Shown piece after piece: positions 35,493 through 44,221 of a stretch of 64,000 nucleotides of DNA. Source of the DNA: Marivirga lumbricoides (lineage in GTDB: Bacteria; Bacteroidota; Bacteroidia; Cytophagales; Cyclobacteriaceae). A model generated the notes under the pieces. It saw only the letters and a list, made by a program, of their open reading frames with translations. It had not been told where the DNA came from and did no database searches. Location: assembly GCF_014636295.1 (NCBI RefSeq), contig NZ_BMEC01000002.1:372001-436000 (forward strand), given 5' to 3'. Within the stretch, counting starts at the first letter, position 1. Each line of letters opens with the position of its first letter. A program made the position numbers and the translations under genes.

Positions 35493-35945
35493 ATGAGCAT
35501 TAAGTTAAGGGAACATATTGAAGAGATAACATCAATTACGGATTCGGAATTTGATTACGTGCTCTCTCATTTCACAATGAATAAATTGAAGAAACATCCA
35601 TTTCTCGTTCAGAGTGGTGATTGGGTCAAAAACGACCATTTTGCTCCTAAAAGCTTACTATACCAATGATAGGGAAAAGAACACATCTTACAATTTGCCA
35701 TGGAAAATTGGTAGTTACCAATTATCAGGCATATTGACATCGAGAAATATAACCCTATCAGTTCTCGCAAATGGGAATTAACTTCAGATGGAAAAAGGAT
35801 TTATTTCTTAAACAGGTTTTTAGAAAATGAAGGATCATGGAAGCTACTTGATTTATCGGATTCCTCAATGACAGTTAGAATAAATAGACAATCAGGACTT
35901 AAACAAGAAATAATAAGATTTGAAAAAACAAAAAAAGAAAGGTAA
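35493..35945 (+). pseudogene. Broken Crp/Fnr-like gene joined to an unrelated 3' fragment
   Basis: From ATG 35493 the frame reads MSIKLREHIEEITSITDSEF and goes on like the start of a Crp-like regulator (KLKKHPFLVQSGDW), stops at 35669, and the next part continues in another frame as EHILQFAMENW followed by a stop. From about 35745 a different open stretch (RKWELTSDGKRIYFLNRFLE ... SGLKQEIIRFEKTKKER) resembles the end of a lipocalin-like protein, ending at 35945. Two indels or stops plus a chimeric tail show decay. It follows a GTTGTGC core. Confidence 0.6.
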
Positions 35946-36444
35946 AAGCATGTAGCCTCTGGGATTAATGTGTTTCAGACAGGTTTTTGTTTCCTTATCA
36001 GCTACAGTTAGTTAGCTGTCAATCTGTCGTTTGATTAAAAAGCGTTGATATAATTTTATATCATAGCAATCAATTGCTAACTCACTGGCTTCCTATAATT
36101 TTACACTTGTCAACTGGGTAAACTTATTTTACTCATATCCCTTTACAGCACTGTAAATGACCGGCTTTGTGGATATCTATTCCTACATCAATATTCATTG
36201 AAAAATCATTAACTTGTATTTCCATAAGTCCTTGCTCCTTATTAGTTTTGTTCTCAAACCTTAACTTAAGGGGTTATCTGTTAAGTACTTATACTATTAC
36301 ATACGAACAATAAGTGATAAAATGGTCTGTGCTTACCTGGAAAATCCTGCGGACTTTCTAAAGCCCTTTTTATTTGGAAAGGTTACTGTTAAAATACGCC
36401 ACAGCTCATATACCAACTCAATAGCACAAACTAAAAAACTGCGA
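35946..36444. other. Intergenic stretch with relics
   Basis: 500 bases. It holds an IS110-like scrap (36136-36225, minus) and CGCCACAGCTCATATACC (36402-36419), which resembles the right arms of the cassette sites. No intact gene. Confidence 0.5.
36136..36225 (-). pseudogene. IS110-type transposase N-terminal relic
   Basis: On the minus strand MEIQVNDFSMNIDVGIDIHK and AGHLQCCKGI can be read before a stop. VGIDIHK is the usual beginning of IS110/IS1111 DEDD transposases. Only this start survives and no ends are visible. Confidence 0.35.
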
Positions 36445-36993
36445 ATGAAAATAATTGCCACTAAAGAAAATAAGGTAAATTTTAAATTATACAGCAATTT
36501 TGAAAATAGACTCTTTTTGCCGATTGGCAAATATGTAAATTGGAAATTAGTAAATAATTGGGATGATTATAATGAACTCTATCACGCTATAAAATATATT
36601 GAAAGCCTTAATAAAATTGACGAAGTTTGGTATGAGATACATACTATAGAGGAAAAAGAAGAGATTAAAGGAGTAGTAACAATTGTTGGTGGAAACCTAA
36701 ATAAACTCGGAATCAAATCTTTTATAAATGAAGAAGACACACTTTTACTGAAATACTTTCATATTGTTGAAAAAGGGAAAGGATATGGAAGTTATTGGCT
36801 CAAATCCATTATCATACCCTATTATTCAGAGAGAGGGTATAATAAAATTCAAGTAAGTAGTAGCCATCCAAAATCTTTTGATTTTTATAGAAAAATAGGG
36901 ACTGAAATTGAAAATTATACGAAGAAAAGTGACAATAAACTTTACGAGAGGAAATGTAAATCTTTTCTAATTTCAATTGACGAACAAAAATAG
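36445..36993 (+). CDS. GNAT-family N-acetyltransferase
   Basis: 182 aa from ATG 36445 (upstream in-frame codons lie in relic DNA). The acetyl-CoA loop is EKGKGYGSYWLKSIIIPYYSERG at about 110-132 (QxxGxG-like as KGKGYG), followed by VSSSHPKSFDFYRKIG, the usual beta5-alpha4 pair. Acceptor substrate unknown; cytosolic. Possibly a single-gene cassette: GTGGCTTAA follows its stop and a degenerate right half lies near 37095-37125. Confidence 0.8.
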   Translation: MKIIATKENKVNFKLYSNFENRLFLPIGKYVNWKLVNNWDDYNELYHAIKYIESLNKIDEVWYEIHTIEEKEEIKGVVTIVGGNLNKLGIKSFINEEDTLLLKYFHIVEKGKGYGSYWLKSIIIPYYSERGYNKIQVSSSHPKSFDFYRKIGTEIENYTKKSDNKLYERKCKSFLISIDEQK

Positions 36994-37226
36994 TAAGTGG
37001 CTTAAATGCTGCTATAAAAGCCAAAAAAATAGCGGCCAATCATAAATAACAGGTGTCTTCTATCAATAATTTCGGCTATTAAAATTAAATAGCGTCTTTT
37101 CATATTGTCCTATAGTAACTAGGATTTTTTTTCAGAACTAAAAGCAAAAAAATGAGATAAGTTGACTTGAGGCAACTTCACTTCGAATAATATTCTACTA
37201 TTTTACGAGCATATAAAAATAGTAGA

Positions 37227-38567
37227 ATGAAAAGACAGTACTCATTTTTGATTATTATTTCTTGTTTCTGTTTATCCGCTTTAGGGCAAGAAATGCGAAC
37301 TTCAGTTTTAAATGAATATTCAGTTAGAGGGTTGACAGATCCGTTCTCCGCCAATAGATTGGATCCGCAAAACTTAAAAACAAAACATGTCTACAAAGAA
37401 AAACTAGATAGCATTATAGAGTATAACTATGATGAAGTAACAGGGAGCTGGAATAAGAGATTTACAAAAAAGACCTTTACATACGATGATGATTTAAATG
37501 AAATATTATGGGTTTTCTCATCCTGGAACGCTACTGATACTATATGGGTAAATCATTTAAAAGAGGAAACGCAGTATAATGAGATAGAAAACAAAACGGT
37601 TAATACAAGATTTGTTTGGGCAAGAGAACAATGGAATAAAGAGACAAAATGGGAATTTACATATAATCAAAACGATGAATTGATTCAAAGGATCAGCTAT
37701 CAATGGAAGTATGATTTGCAAGATTGGTTATTGACTGAAAGGTGGGAGTATAGTTATAATGATCAAAGAAAACCGTTAACCGACAGTTTATATTGGTGGT
37801 ATCCCAGTTCAGAGGAATGGAAATTACAAGAGAAGGTTGATTACGAGTATATAAATGACAAAGAACTGCATTATATCTTTTATTCTAATTGGGATAGCAA
37901 TACCAGGCATTGGATAGAGAGCAAAAAGGACTGGTATTTATATGACTTGCAATGGCGGTTATACACTTTATCAAACTACGTATGGGACGATGCACGTGAA
38001 GATAACTGGAAATTGGCAAATAGACAGTACTATAGTTATGATAGCAATGATTATTTAAAGAAATATGCTAACGTAAAGTTCAAAGCTCGTGACGATGGCT
38101 CTATTCAACATGAGCTGATGTATGAAAAATATGAATTCGATTTTTCCATGGTATTTAATGATATTTTATTACCCAATTATTTAAATCAGCAGGAGTTTAA
38201 GTATCATCATAAGCTTTTAAGTACAAGCCTAAGTCAATATAATCATGACACAAAGCAAGAAGAAAAATACAGGAATGTAGCGTTTTATTATTCCCCTATA
38301 GATGTAAAAGTAACCGATAATGATGACTTTTTATCGGAAAACATAAGCATTTATCCGAATCCGGCTATGGAAAGCATACATATAAATTATCCAAATGAAT
38401 TTGCCCGGGTATTGTTTGAATTATACGATATTAACGGAAAAAAAATAATCTCGACAAGCGTCAATAAAGCTGAAAGTATTGACATAAGCACTTTAAGAAA
38501 AGGTCTTTATTTGTACCATATTAGGTCTGATAAATATAAAAGCGTAGGTCGGTTAATCAAAGAATAA
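37227..38567 (+). CDS. Type IX secretion substrate with Trp/Tyr-rich repeats
   Basis: 446 aa. Sec signal peptide (FLIIISCFCLSALGQ, about 5-20). Residues 60-340 are made of about eight repeats of roughly 32 residues rich in W, Y and N (for example EYSYNDQRKPLTDSLYWWYP; DWYLYDLQWRLYTLSNYVWD), YD-like beta-strand units. The C-terminal about 75 residues form a type A sorting domain (ISIYPNPAMESIHINYP, LYDINGKKI, LRKGLYLYHIRSDKYKSVGR). It is thus exported across the outer membrane by the T9SS and kept at the surface. Function unknown. Confidence 0.85.
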   Translation: MKRQYSFLIIISCFCLSALGQEMRTSVLNEYSVRGLTDPFSANRLDPQNLKTKHVYKEKLDSIIEYNYDEVTGSWNKRFTKKTFTYDDDLNEILWVFSSWNATDTIWVNHLKEETQYNEIENKTVNTRFVWAREQWNKETKWEFTYNQNDELIQRISYQWKYDLQDWLLTERWEYSYNDQRKPLTDSLYWWYPSSEEWKLQEKVDYEYINDKELHYIFYSNWDSNTRHWIESKKDWYLYDLQWRLYTLSNYVWDDAREDNWKLANRQYYSYDSNDYLKKYANVKFKARDDGSIQHELMYEKYEFDFSMVFNDILLPNYLNQQEFKYHHKLLSTSLSQYNHDTKQEEKYRNVAFYYSPIDVKVTDNDDFLSENISIYPNPAMESIHINYPNEFARVLFELYDINGKKIISTSVNKAESIDISTLRKGLYLYHIRSDKYKSVGRLIKE

Positions 38568-38739
38568 GCACTTTTTCAACAAGCATTTCACTTACCTAAG
38601 AACAGCTATTAGGTATAGAAGGTAGAATTCATTCATTAAAGAAAACAGAGGAAGTAAAATTTAGGTATGGTGCTTTTTAAGCAATCAAAGATAAAAGTCA
38701 GTATTGCAATTGTCTCAACAAGATTTTATATAAATAATT

Positions 38740-39345
38740 GTGAATAGCACATTTTTAGATTTTACAGTTATCATTGGTAGCACAGTAGATTATTTTATTA
38801 GTATTTCATTATTAGTATCCCCCTTTTATAAAAATCGCGCAAATAAATACCTTTCTGTTTCATTATTCATATTAGCAAGTATCACTTTATTAGGTTGGTA
38901 CAATGCAGAAAAAGGAATTTTTAGACTACTACAAATGATAATATATGACAAGAATACGCCTTTACCAGTTTACGGTTTAGAATCATTTCCTGATGGCGGA
39001 TTAAGAACCTCTAATGAAGATATGATGAAATATATGATAGCTATGATAGCTGGCCAGAGAGGAGAAGAAAGCCTTTTGTTTAAGGAAAGCTATTATGATT
39101 TATTATTTGCAGAAACCTCTTCTAATTATTCTATATTTTGGGATATTGACCCGGGAGTAAATGCTTTCGGTCATAGTGGTGGAGATCCTGGTATTAGTTC
39201 TGAATTTCATTTTAGTGGGCCGGGAAATGCAGGTTTTTTTATATTGAGTAATTATGATGGCGTCTCTTCAGATAAACACTACGAACATTATGATGCGGTA
39301 ATGGATGATATTAACGAAAGTATAAATATGTTCTTTTCCAATTAG
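38740..39345 (+). pseudogene. Chimeric open frame: membrane regulator start fused to serine hydrolase end
   Basis: 201 codons, GTG start. Residues 1-65 are two membrane helices (DFTVIIGSTVDYFISISLL, KYLSVSLFILASITLLGWYN) like those at the start of membrane-bound AraC regulators. From about residue 72 (TPLPVYGLESFPDGGLRTSN) to the end the sequence is the C-terminal third of a class C beta-lactamase-fold hydrolase (FGHSGGDPGISSEFHF is the HxG box region). The nucleophile SxxK and YxN parts are missing. An in-frame deletion joining two genes is the simplest reading; a product may still be made. Confidence 0.65.
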
Positions 39346-39372
39346 ATATTTTTTTAGGTGCAGATGAACTAC

Positions 39373-39555
39373 TGCCAACAAAATTTAAAAGCTAGAGGGC
39401 AGCTTTAGCAATAACCTAAAAGTTCAGGTCTATTTGTAAAGTTGCTTTTTGTTTTACTTCTTAAAAATGTAAATTGTAAATCAAAAAAAGACCATTGGCT
39501 CGAGCCAATGGTATAAATTTCCTAAACCTAATGTTATTATACACCACCGTTAGCA
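39373..39555 (+). other. Weak attC-like site
   Basis: Left core TGCCAAC (39373-39379) and right core GTTAGCA (39549-39555) frame 183 bases with arms AATTTAAAAGCTAGAGGG (39381-39398) and CCTAATGTTATTATACACC (39528-39546) that pair only partly. A perfect palindrome lies in the loop. Confidence 0.5.
39491..39512 (-). terminator. Perfect 22-base palindrome with T run on the minus strand
   Basis: ACCATTGGCTC and its exact complement GAGCCAATGGT meet at the centre. On the minus strand CTTTTTTT follows, giving the form of an intrinsic terminator; no minus-strand gene lies just upstream, so the role is unclear. Confidence 0.5.
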
Positions 39556-39574
39556 GTTATATATAAAGACACCA

Positions 39575-40276
39575 GTGAATACGATAGATGTAAAAATAGA
39601 TAAACAACTAATTAACAAAATGTTAGTGACCATTCCAGCAGGAACGGTAGATATGAGAGACGACAGAACTAAAGAAACCTGGTCGGTTGAGATAAATTCT
39701 TTTGAGCTCCTAAAATTCCCAATAACACAAGATTTATTCAAAGCGATAACAAACGAGAATCCTTCAACATTTAAGGGTGAAAGACTACCAGTAGAAACCA
39801 TTTCCTGGATTGATGCTGTAAATTTTTGCAATAACCTATCTGAATCTTTAAGTAGAGACAAATGCTATGCGATTGACCTGGCAACAGAAAAAGTAACTTT
39901 CATTCCAAACTCTAATGGATTTCGATTGCCAACAGAAGCGGAATGGCAATATGCCTGTCAAGCAGGAGCTAAAGACATTCGGTACGGGGAATTGACAGAA
40001 GTTGCCTGGTTTAAAGACAACTCCAATAACCGGACACAAGAAGTCGGACAAAAAACACCTAACCAGTGGGGACTTTACGATATGTTGGGAAATGTTTGGG
40101 AATGGTGCTCAGATATCTATGACGAAACTGTTTACGGAACCTACCGTGTTTTCCGTGGTGGCGGCTGGTGCGATCAGGAAAGAAGCGTTATGGCGACAAC
40201 CCGAAGAAGAAGTCATCCTTTCTCGTTCAAAATAGACGATCTGGGTTTTAGAATAGCAACTAACTCTAAAAAGTAA
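39575..40276 (+). CDS. Formylglycine-generating-enzyme-like (FGE-sulfatase domain) protein
   Basis: 233 aa from GTG 39575; ATG 39620 (LVTIPAGTVDMRD) is a good alternative. The FGE-sulfatase fold is complete: VETISWIDAVNFCNNLS, GFRLPTEAEWQYACQAG near 128-144, WGLYDMLGNVWEWCSD near 172 and FRGGGWCD...LGFRIA at the end. The Cys-x-x-x-x-Cys copper site of true sulfatase-activating enzymes is not obvious, so it may act like EgtB/PvdO relatives or be a structural domain. No signal peptide. Its 5' core GTTAGCAG partly matches CAGCTAAT after the stop, consistent with a single-gene cassette. Confidence 0.85.
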   Translation: MNTIDVKIDKQLINKMLVTIPAGTVDMRDDRTKETWSVEINSFELLKFPITQDLFKAITNENPSTFKGERLPVETISWIDAVNFCNNLSESLSRDKCYAIDLATEKVTFIPNSNGFRLPTEAEWQYACQAGAKDIRYGELTEVAWFKDNSNNRTQEVGQKTPNQWGLYDMLGNVWEWCSDIYDETVYGTYRVFRGGGWCDQERSVMATTRRRSHPFSFKIDDLGFRIATNSKK

Positions 40277-40366
40277 AAAACATCAGCTAATGAAAACTGC
40301 TATGAGAAGCCCTAAATGCCAAACTGGTTAACAGGCTTACTGAAACAGTGAGATATATTAAAAGTA

Positions 40367-40942
40367 ATGATTGATTTAAAAACATTTTTCAATAGTTTAT
40401 CACCAACCTCAACAGAAAGCCTGGAAAAGTTTTCGTTACTTTTCACCCCAAAGATTTTAAAAAAAGGTGACTACTTTATTACGGACGGACAAATAGCAAA
40501 GGAAATTGGTTTTTTAGAAAGTGGCATTATACGCGCCTTTTACAGAAACAATGAAGCCATTGAATACAACAAACATTTTTTCATAAACCCTTGCTTTATT
40601 GGAGGTTATGCTTCTCTCATTACTGGCACCCCCAATCAAATTATTCAACAGGCATTAACCGAATGTAAAATACAGGTGGCAAAGTTTGCAGACATACAAA
40701 ACCTGTATGAAACCTCCCCTGACATTGAACGCTGTGCAAGAGTTTTAGCCGAACAGTTTTTTGTACAAAAAGAACAACGGGAAATTGAAATTGTATTATT
40801 GGATGCTGATAAGCGCTATGAAATATTTCAAAAAGCCTTTCCGCAGCTGGAACAAGAAATTCCGCAATACCATATTGCTTCTTATTTAGGCATTACACCA
40901 ACTCAATTAAGCCGCATAAGAAAAAAACGTTCAGGCAAATAG
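40367..40942 (+). CDS. Crp/Fnr-family regulator
   Basis: 191 aa. Cyclic-nucleotide-binding-like domain at about 10-115 (LKKGDYFITDGQIAKEIGFLESGIIRAFY) and a C-terminal helix-turn-helix (YHIASYLGITPTQLSRIRKKR, about 166-188). Same short Bacteroidota type as 19103. The likely targets are the cupin and the darcynin-SDR-DoxX genes downstream. Confidence 0.88.
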   Translation: MIDLKTFFNSLSPTSTESLEKFSLLFTPKILKKGDYFITDGQIAKEIGFLESGIIRAFYRNNEAIEYNKHFFINPCFIGGYASLITGTPNQIIQQALTECKIQVAKFADIQNLYETSPDIERCARVLAEQFFVQKEQREIEIVLLDADKRYEIFQKAFPQLEQEIPQYHIASYLGITPTQLSRIRKKRSGK

Positions 40943-41029
40943 CATTTATCAACCTATGTAAATGTTTAACTGCTCCCTATGTAGAATCTTTGTTTTTCAA
41001 TAAAAAGGTTCTACATAAAAAAAAGCAGT

Positions 41030-41536
41030 ATGAAAACAGATTTCTTTAACGACCAACTGGAGAATAACGCAATCCTTATTTCTCCTAATCAGGGTGAACG
41101 CTACGAAATAGGAAACAACTCTTTCACTTTTAAGCTAACCAGTGAACATTCCAATGATCAACTAGGGGTTTATGAAATTGCACTTGCACCTATGTCAATT
41201 GGAGCAAAGTTACATTATCATAGATATATGGATGAAACATTCATTGTTAAAAAAGGTATTTTGACATTTGAAACCTTCGAAAACACATTACAGGCAGAGG
41301 CCGGCTCTGTAGCCTATGCTCCACGATTTTCACCGCATGGCTTCAGAAATGATACAGAAGAGGAAGTTATTCTACTACTCATATTTAATCCCTCCTCTAA
41401 AAGAGAAGGATTTTTCAGGGGTTTACACGAAATACTTAATGATACACCTATCGATGCTGAAAAATACTTGAAACTCTATAACAAGTATGACAGCTACCCG
41501 GTGGACTGTTCTGATATGATTCCGACCAGAGAATAA
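41030..41536 (+). CDS. Cupin-domain protein
   Basis: 168 aa. Cupin 2 fold: motif 1 is GAKLHYHRYMDETFIVKKGILTF (metal ligands His, His, Glu) at about 62-84 and motif 2 is AGSVAYAPRFSPHGFRN near 95-111. Possible dioxygenase, isomerase or sensor; substrate unknown. It lies 87 bases after the Crp-like gene, preceded by repeats of TCTACATA-like sequence, and likely belongs to its regulon. Confidence 0.85.
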   Translation: MKTDFFNDQLENNAILISPNQGERYEIGNNSFTFKLTSEHSNDQLGVYEIALAPMSIGAKLHYHRYMDETFIVKKGILTFETFENTLQAEAGSVAYAPRFSPHGFRNDTEEEVILLLIFNPSSKREGFFRGLHEILNDTPIDAEKYLKLYNKYDSYPVDCSDMIPTRE

Positions 41537-41638
41537 TTAATTTTTGATCGCCAGCATTTATCAACCTATGTAAATGCAATTGACTTTTTGTTTCCACAAC
41601 TTTGATTATCAATTAAACAGAGCCTGTCAGGCAATTAC

Positions 41639-41720
41639 GCGAGAATCAATGATATACATCTGGAAATCAGCAACAAACGATTACACCATTGTATAATCTA
41701 ATTTTAGGTCCCATATAAAA
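41639..41720 (+). promoter_or_regulatory. Leader block shared with 25263-25350
   Basis: ACGCGAGAATCAATGATATA, ATCAGCAACAAACGATTAC and CATTGTATAATCTAATTTTA repeat the block in front of the AraC gene at 25380. It lies just upstream of the darcynin gene. Probable promoter or operator recognised by the same type of regulator. Confidence 0.5.
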
Positions 41721-41729
41721 CAAAACAAA

Positions 41730-42155
41730 ATGAAGAAGATAATTTTAATACTACTAGTGGCATTATCGCTAAACGCCCATGCTCAAAAAAAACATAATAA
41801 TATGGAAAATCAGAAACCTTATACCATTTTGGTATTGATGAACGCAACACCACAATGGCTTACACTAAACAGAGATGAACGAAGTGATTTTGTTGAAAAA
41901 GAACTAACACCCATTTTCGTTCGAGTTAGCAAAACCGTAACTGTACAATTGTTTGACAGTGAGTATTTTCATGCGTCTGTTTCAGATTTTATGATTGTAA
42001 GTACTACCGATTTAGATGATTACAAGTTGTTCATTGAATTACTTCGTGATACTAAAGTGTATGGCGCTCCTTATTTTGAAATTAAGGACATTATTGTTGG
42101 GCAGGAGAACTTGTTTGAAGATTTTAACGAACGATTTAAAAAGGAAAAACAATGA
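41730..42155 (+). CDS. Darcynin-like protein with signal peptide
   Basis: 141 aa. A Sec signal peptide (IILILLVALSLNAHAQ) precedes a darcynin-type domain: LVLMNATPQWLTLNRDERSDFVE, VQLFDSEYFHASVSDFMIV and DTKVYGAPYFEIKDIIVGQENLF follow the order of that family of unknown function. Most family members are cytosolic, so the signal peptide is a variation; an internal Met (MENQKPYTIL) gives a cytosolic alternative. It overlaps the SDR start by four bases. Confidence 0.7.
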   Translation: MKKIILILLVALSLNAHAQKKHNNMENQKPYTILVLMNATPQWLTLNRDERSDFVEKELTPIFVRVSKTVTVQLFDSEYFHASVSDFMIVSTTDLDDYKLFIELLRDTKVYGAPYFEIKDIIVGQENLFEDFNERFKKEKQ

Positions 42156-42889
42156 GAACCACAGGAAACACAGTTTTAATTACAGGCGGTTCATCAGGAA
42201 TTGGCTTGGTGTTGGCTAAGCGTTTTCTGGAACTCGGCAATAAAGTCATCATTACAGGAAGAGACAAAAACAAATTGGAAGAAATACATAATGATCTTCC
42301 GGAAATAAAGACATTTGCTGGCGATTTAACGGACAAAAATTCATTAGACGAGCTCGTTTTATTCATTGAGCAGCTACATGCTGAGCTGAATATTCTCATA
42401 AACAATGCAGCGGTTCAATACAACTACAGTTTTATTGATGAGCCAGAGCTGATTTACAAAATTGACTATGAGGTTTCCACAAACATATCAGCCCCCATAA
42501 AACTGACAGGTTTGTTGCTTCCATTATTGCTAAAAAACAATAATAGTGCAATAGTAAATGTTAGTAGCGGACTTTTTATTGCCCCAAAAAAATCCGCTTC
42601 GGTTTATTGTGCCAGTAAATCTGCTATTCATACTTTCAGTAAGACTTTGCGCTACCAGTTAGAAAATACGGGGACAAAAGTTTTTGAAATTATCCCTGCA
42701 TTAATTGACACACCTATGACTAGTGGGCGGGGCAAATCCAAAATATCGCCTGAACAGTTAACTGATGAATTTTTCAAAAACTTTAAAAAAGACAAGGTTG
42801 AAAGTTATATCGGCAAAACGAAGCTGTTGAAATTCATCAATCGGCTTTCGCCTAAGCTTTCAGACAGCATCATGAAGAATGGATTATAA
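42152..42889 (+). CDS. Short-chain dehydrogenase/reductase (DltE-like)
   Basis: 245 aa. ITGGSSGIG at 9-17, NNAAVQYNYSF near 82, VNVSSGLF with Ser near 136 and YCASKSA near 149. The pattern NILINNAAVQ and IPALIDTPMT with a C-terminal INRLSPKLSDSIM matches the DltE-like SDR group. Translationally coupled to the darcynin gene and followed after 19 bases by a DoxX-type gene, forming a three-gene operon. Confidence 0.9.
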   Translation: MRTTGNTVLITGGSSGIGLVLAKRFLELGNKVIITGRDKNKLEEIHNDLPEIKTFAGDLTDKNSLDELVLFIEQLHAELNILINNAAVQYNYSFIDEPELIYKIDYEVSTNISAPIKLTGLLLPLLLKNNNSAIVNVSSGLFIAPKKSASVYCASKSAIHTFSKTLRYQLENTGTKVFEIIPALIDTPMTSGRGKSKISPEQLTDEFFKNFKKDKVESYIGKTKLLKFINRLSPKLSDSIMKNGL

Positions 42890-42908
42890 AATTTAAATAC
42901 AACAAGTT

Positions 42909-43361
42909 ATGAAACCTCTTATAGTATTACTTTCAGTGTTTGCTATTTCAATAGCAATAAACAGGATTTTTAGTGGAAACTATGAAATCGCTTTGTCGGC
43001 TAGAATCGCAATGTCCGTAATGCTTGTATTTACGGCAATAGCACACTTTGCTTTTACCAAAGGGATGTCTATGATGTTACCTGATTTTATTCCTTTCAAA
43101 ACGGAAACAGTTTATGTGACGGGGATTATTGAAATTGCTGCAGCCATCGGCCTCTTTATTCCTAATCTCAGAATTATTACAGCGTGGTTATTGATTGCTT
43201 TTTTCATTCTCATTTTACCGGCCAATATATACGCAGCCCTAAAACATATTGACTACCAAAAAGGCACTTTTGAGGGTAATGGATTGGTGTATTTATGGTT
43301 CAGAGTACCCTTACAGGTTCTTTTTATTATATGGGTGTATTTTTCTACAATAAAAAGATAA
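42909..43361 (+). CDS. DoxX-like membrane protein
   Basis: 150 aa, four membrane helices (about 4-22, 32-52, 66-87, 96-115, plus a final hydrophobic stretch 126-146). ARIAMSVMLVFTAIAHF, KGMSMMLPDFIP and GIIEIAAAIGLFIPNLRI are the DoxX/MauE-like landmarks. Members act as quinone-linked or thiol redox partners. Last gene of the darcynin-SDR operon. Confidence 0.85.
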   Translation: MKPLIVLLSVFAISIAINRIFSGNYEIALSARIAMSVMLVFTAIAHFAFTKGMSMMLPDFIPFKTETVYVTGIIEIAAAIGLFIPNLRIITAWLLIAFFILILPANIYAALKHIDYQKGTFEGNGLVYLWFRVPLQVLFIIWVYFSTIKR

Positions 43362-43605
43362 CAAAAGCCAGAATTGCTATAAAGACCTAATGTTAAACCG
43401 CCCTACAAGATAGCCGGCTTGTACTATCTAATCGCTACTTTAACAGTTTACAGCTATTAAAGTAGTGATTTGAACTGAGAGCTTGTTATTGTACTTACTA
43501 AGGATCAAACATTCATCATTTGTAAACCATATTTCAAAAAAAGTAAAGGCCTGCTATTTTCTGAGGCAATGACATATTAAATATTCATGTATTTTTAAAA
43601 AAACA

Positions 43606-43637
43606 TTCCAACCTTTCTAAGGTCATTTTTGTCATCA
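43606..43637 (+). promoter_or_regulatory. Predicted ECF sigma promoter
   Basis: TTCCAACCTTT (43606-43616), 14 bases, then GTCATCA (43631-43637), 21 bases before the ATG of the lipoprotein gene. The same TTCCAACCTTT-N14-G[A/T]C occurs before the lipoprotein genes ending at 52214 and 53497. Confidence 0.6.
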
Positions 43638-43657
43638 TTAAAACAAACACAAAAATT

Positions 43658-43963
43658 ATGAAAACCAAAATCTACCTATTACTACTACCAGTAGTAATGT
43701 TTATGTCGTGCACTCAGGATGATGATTCCTCTCAGACCAAAACACTGGAATATGCCGATTTTGAATTAAAATTAAATCTAGAAATGACTTACAATTCTTT
43801 GCTAGAAGAATTTGGCGAACCTTCTAAGGATATTGGGAGCGGCATTCACATATATGTTTACCAATTAGTAGATGATACGGAAATATGGATCGGGTACACC
43901 AATAAAATTGAATATGCGAGACACATGGATAAAGATCAACAAATCATTAAAGAAATAATTTAA
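43658..43963 (+). CDS. Small lipoprotein of unknown function
   Basis: 101 aa. Lipobox FMSC with Cys18, followed by TQDDDSSQ, an acidic stretch like the surface-export signal of Bacteroidota lipoproteins. The rest (MTYNSLLEEFGEP...IWIGYTNKIEYARHMD) resembles a BamE/SmpA-like beta-hairpin domain (start of helix then GxP), but this is only a hint. It carries the predicted ECF promoter 21 bases upstream. Confidence 0.75.
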   Translation: MKTKIYLLLLPVVMFMSCTQDDDSSQTKTLEYADFELKLNLEMTYNSLLEEFGEPSKDIGSGIHIYVYQLVDDTEIWIGYTNKIEYARHMDKDQQIIKEII

Positions 43964-44120
43964 AGAGAAACAGCTTATACTCTAAACCATTCATTACATG
44001 ATTGATAGAGTTACATCATAGAGATAACATATAGCTGAATTCATTTAGTCTTTTTATACGTTTTTCTTAACAGCTACCCCTACCTCGATTGTATTATCTT
44101 TTTTTAAACCGCAATTAAAG

Positions 44121-44174
44121 TTTGCTAAAAGTTAAAAGTTAAGAGTGAATTTTTAACTTTTAACTTTTAGCAAA
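44121..44174. repeat. Perfect 22-base inverted repeat hairpin
   Basis: Arms 44121-44142 (TTTGCTAAAAGTTAAAAGTT, then AA) and 44153-44174 are exact complements around a 10-base loop GAGTGAATTT. AT-rich but long; it lies 47 bases before the start of the FG-GAP gene. It may end upstream transcription or fold in the mRNA leader. Confidence 0.8.
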
Positions 44175-44221
44175 AAAAGGGGATGGTGAAAAAAAATTTC
44201 TACAACTTTTAAAATAGAATC

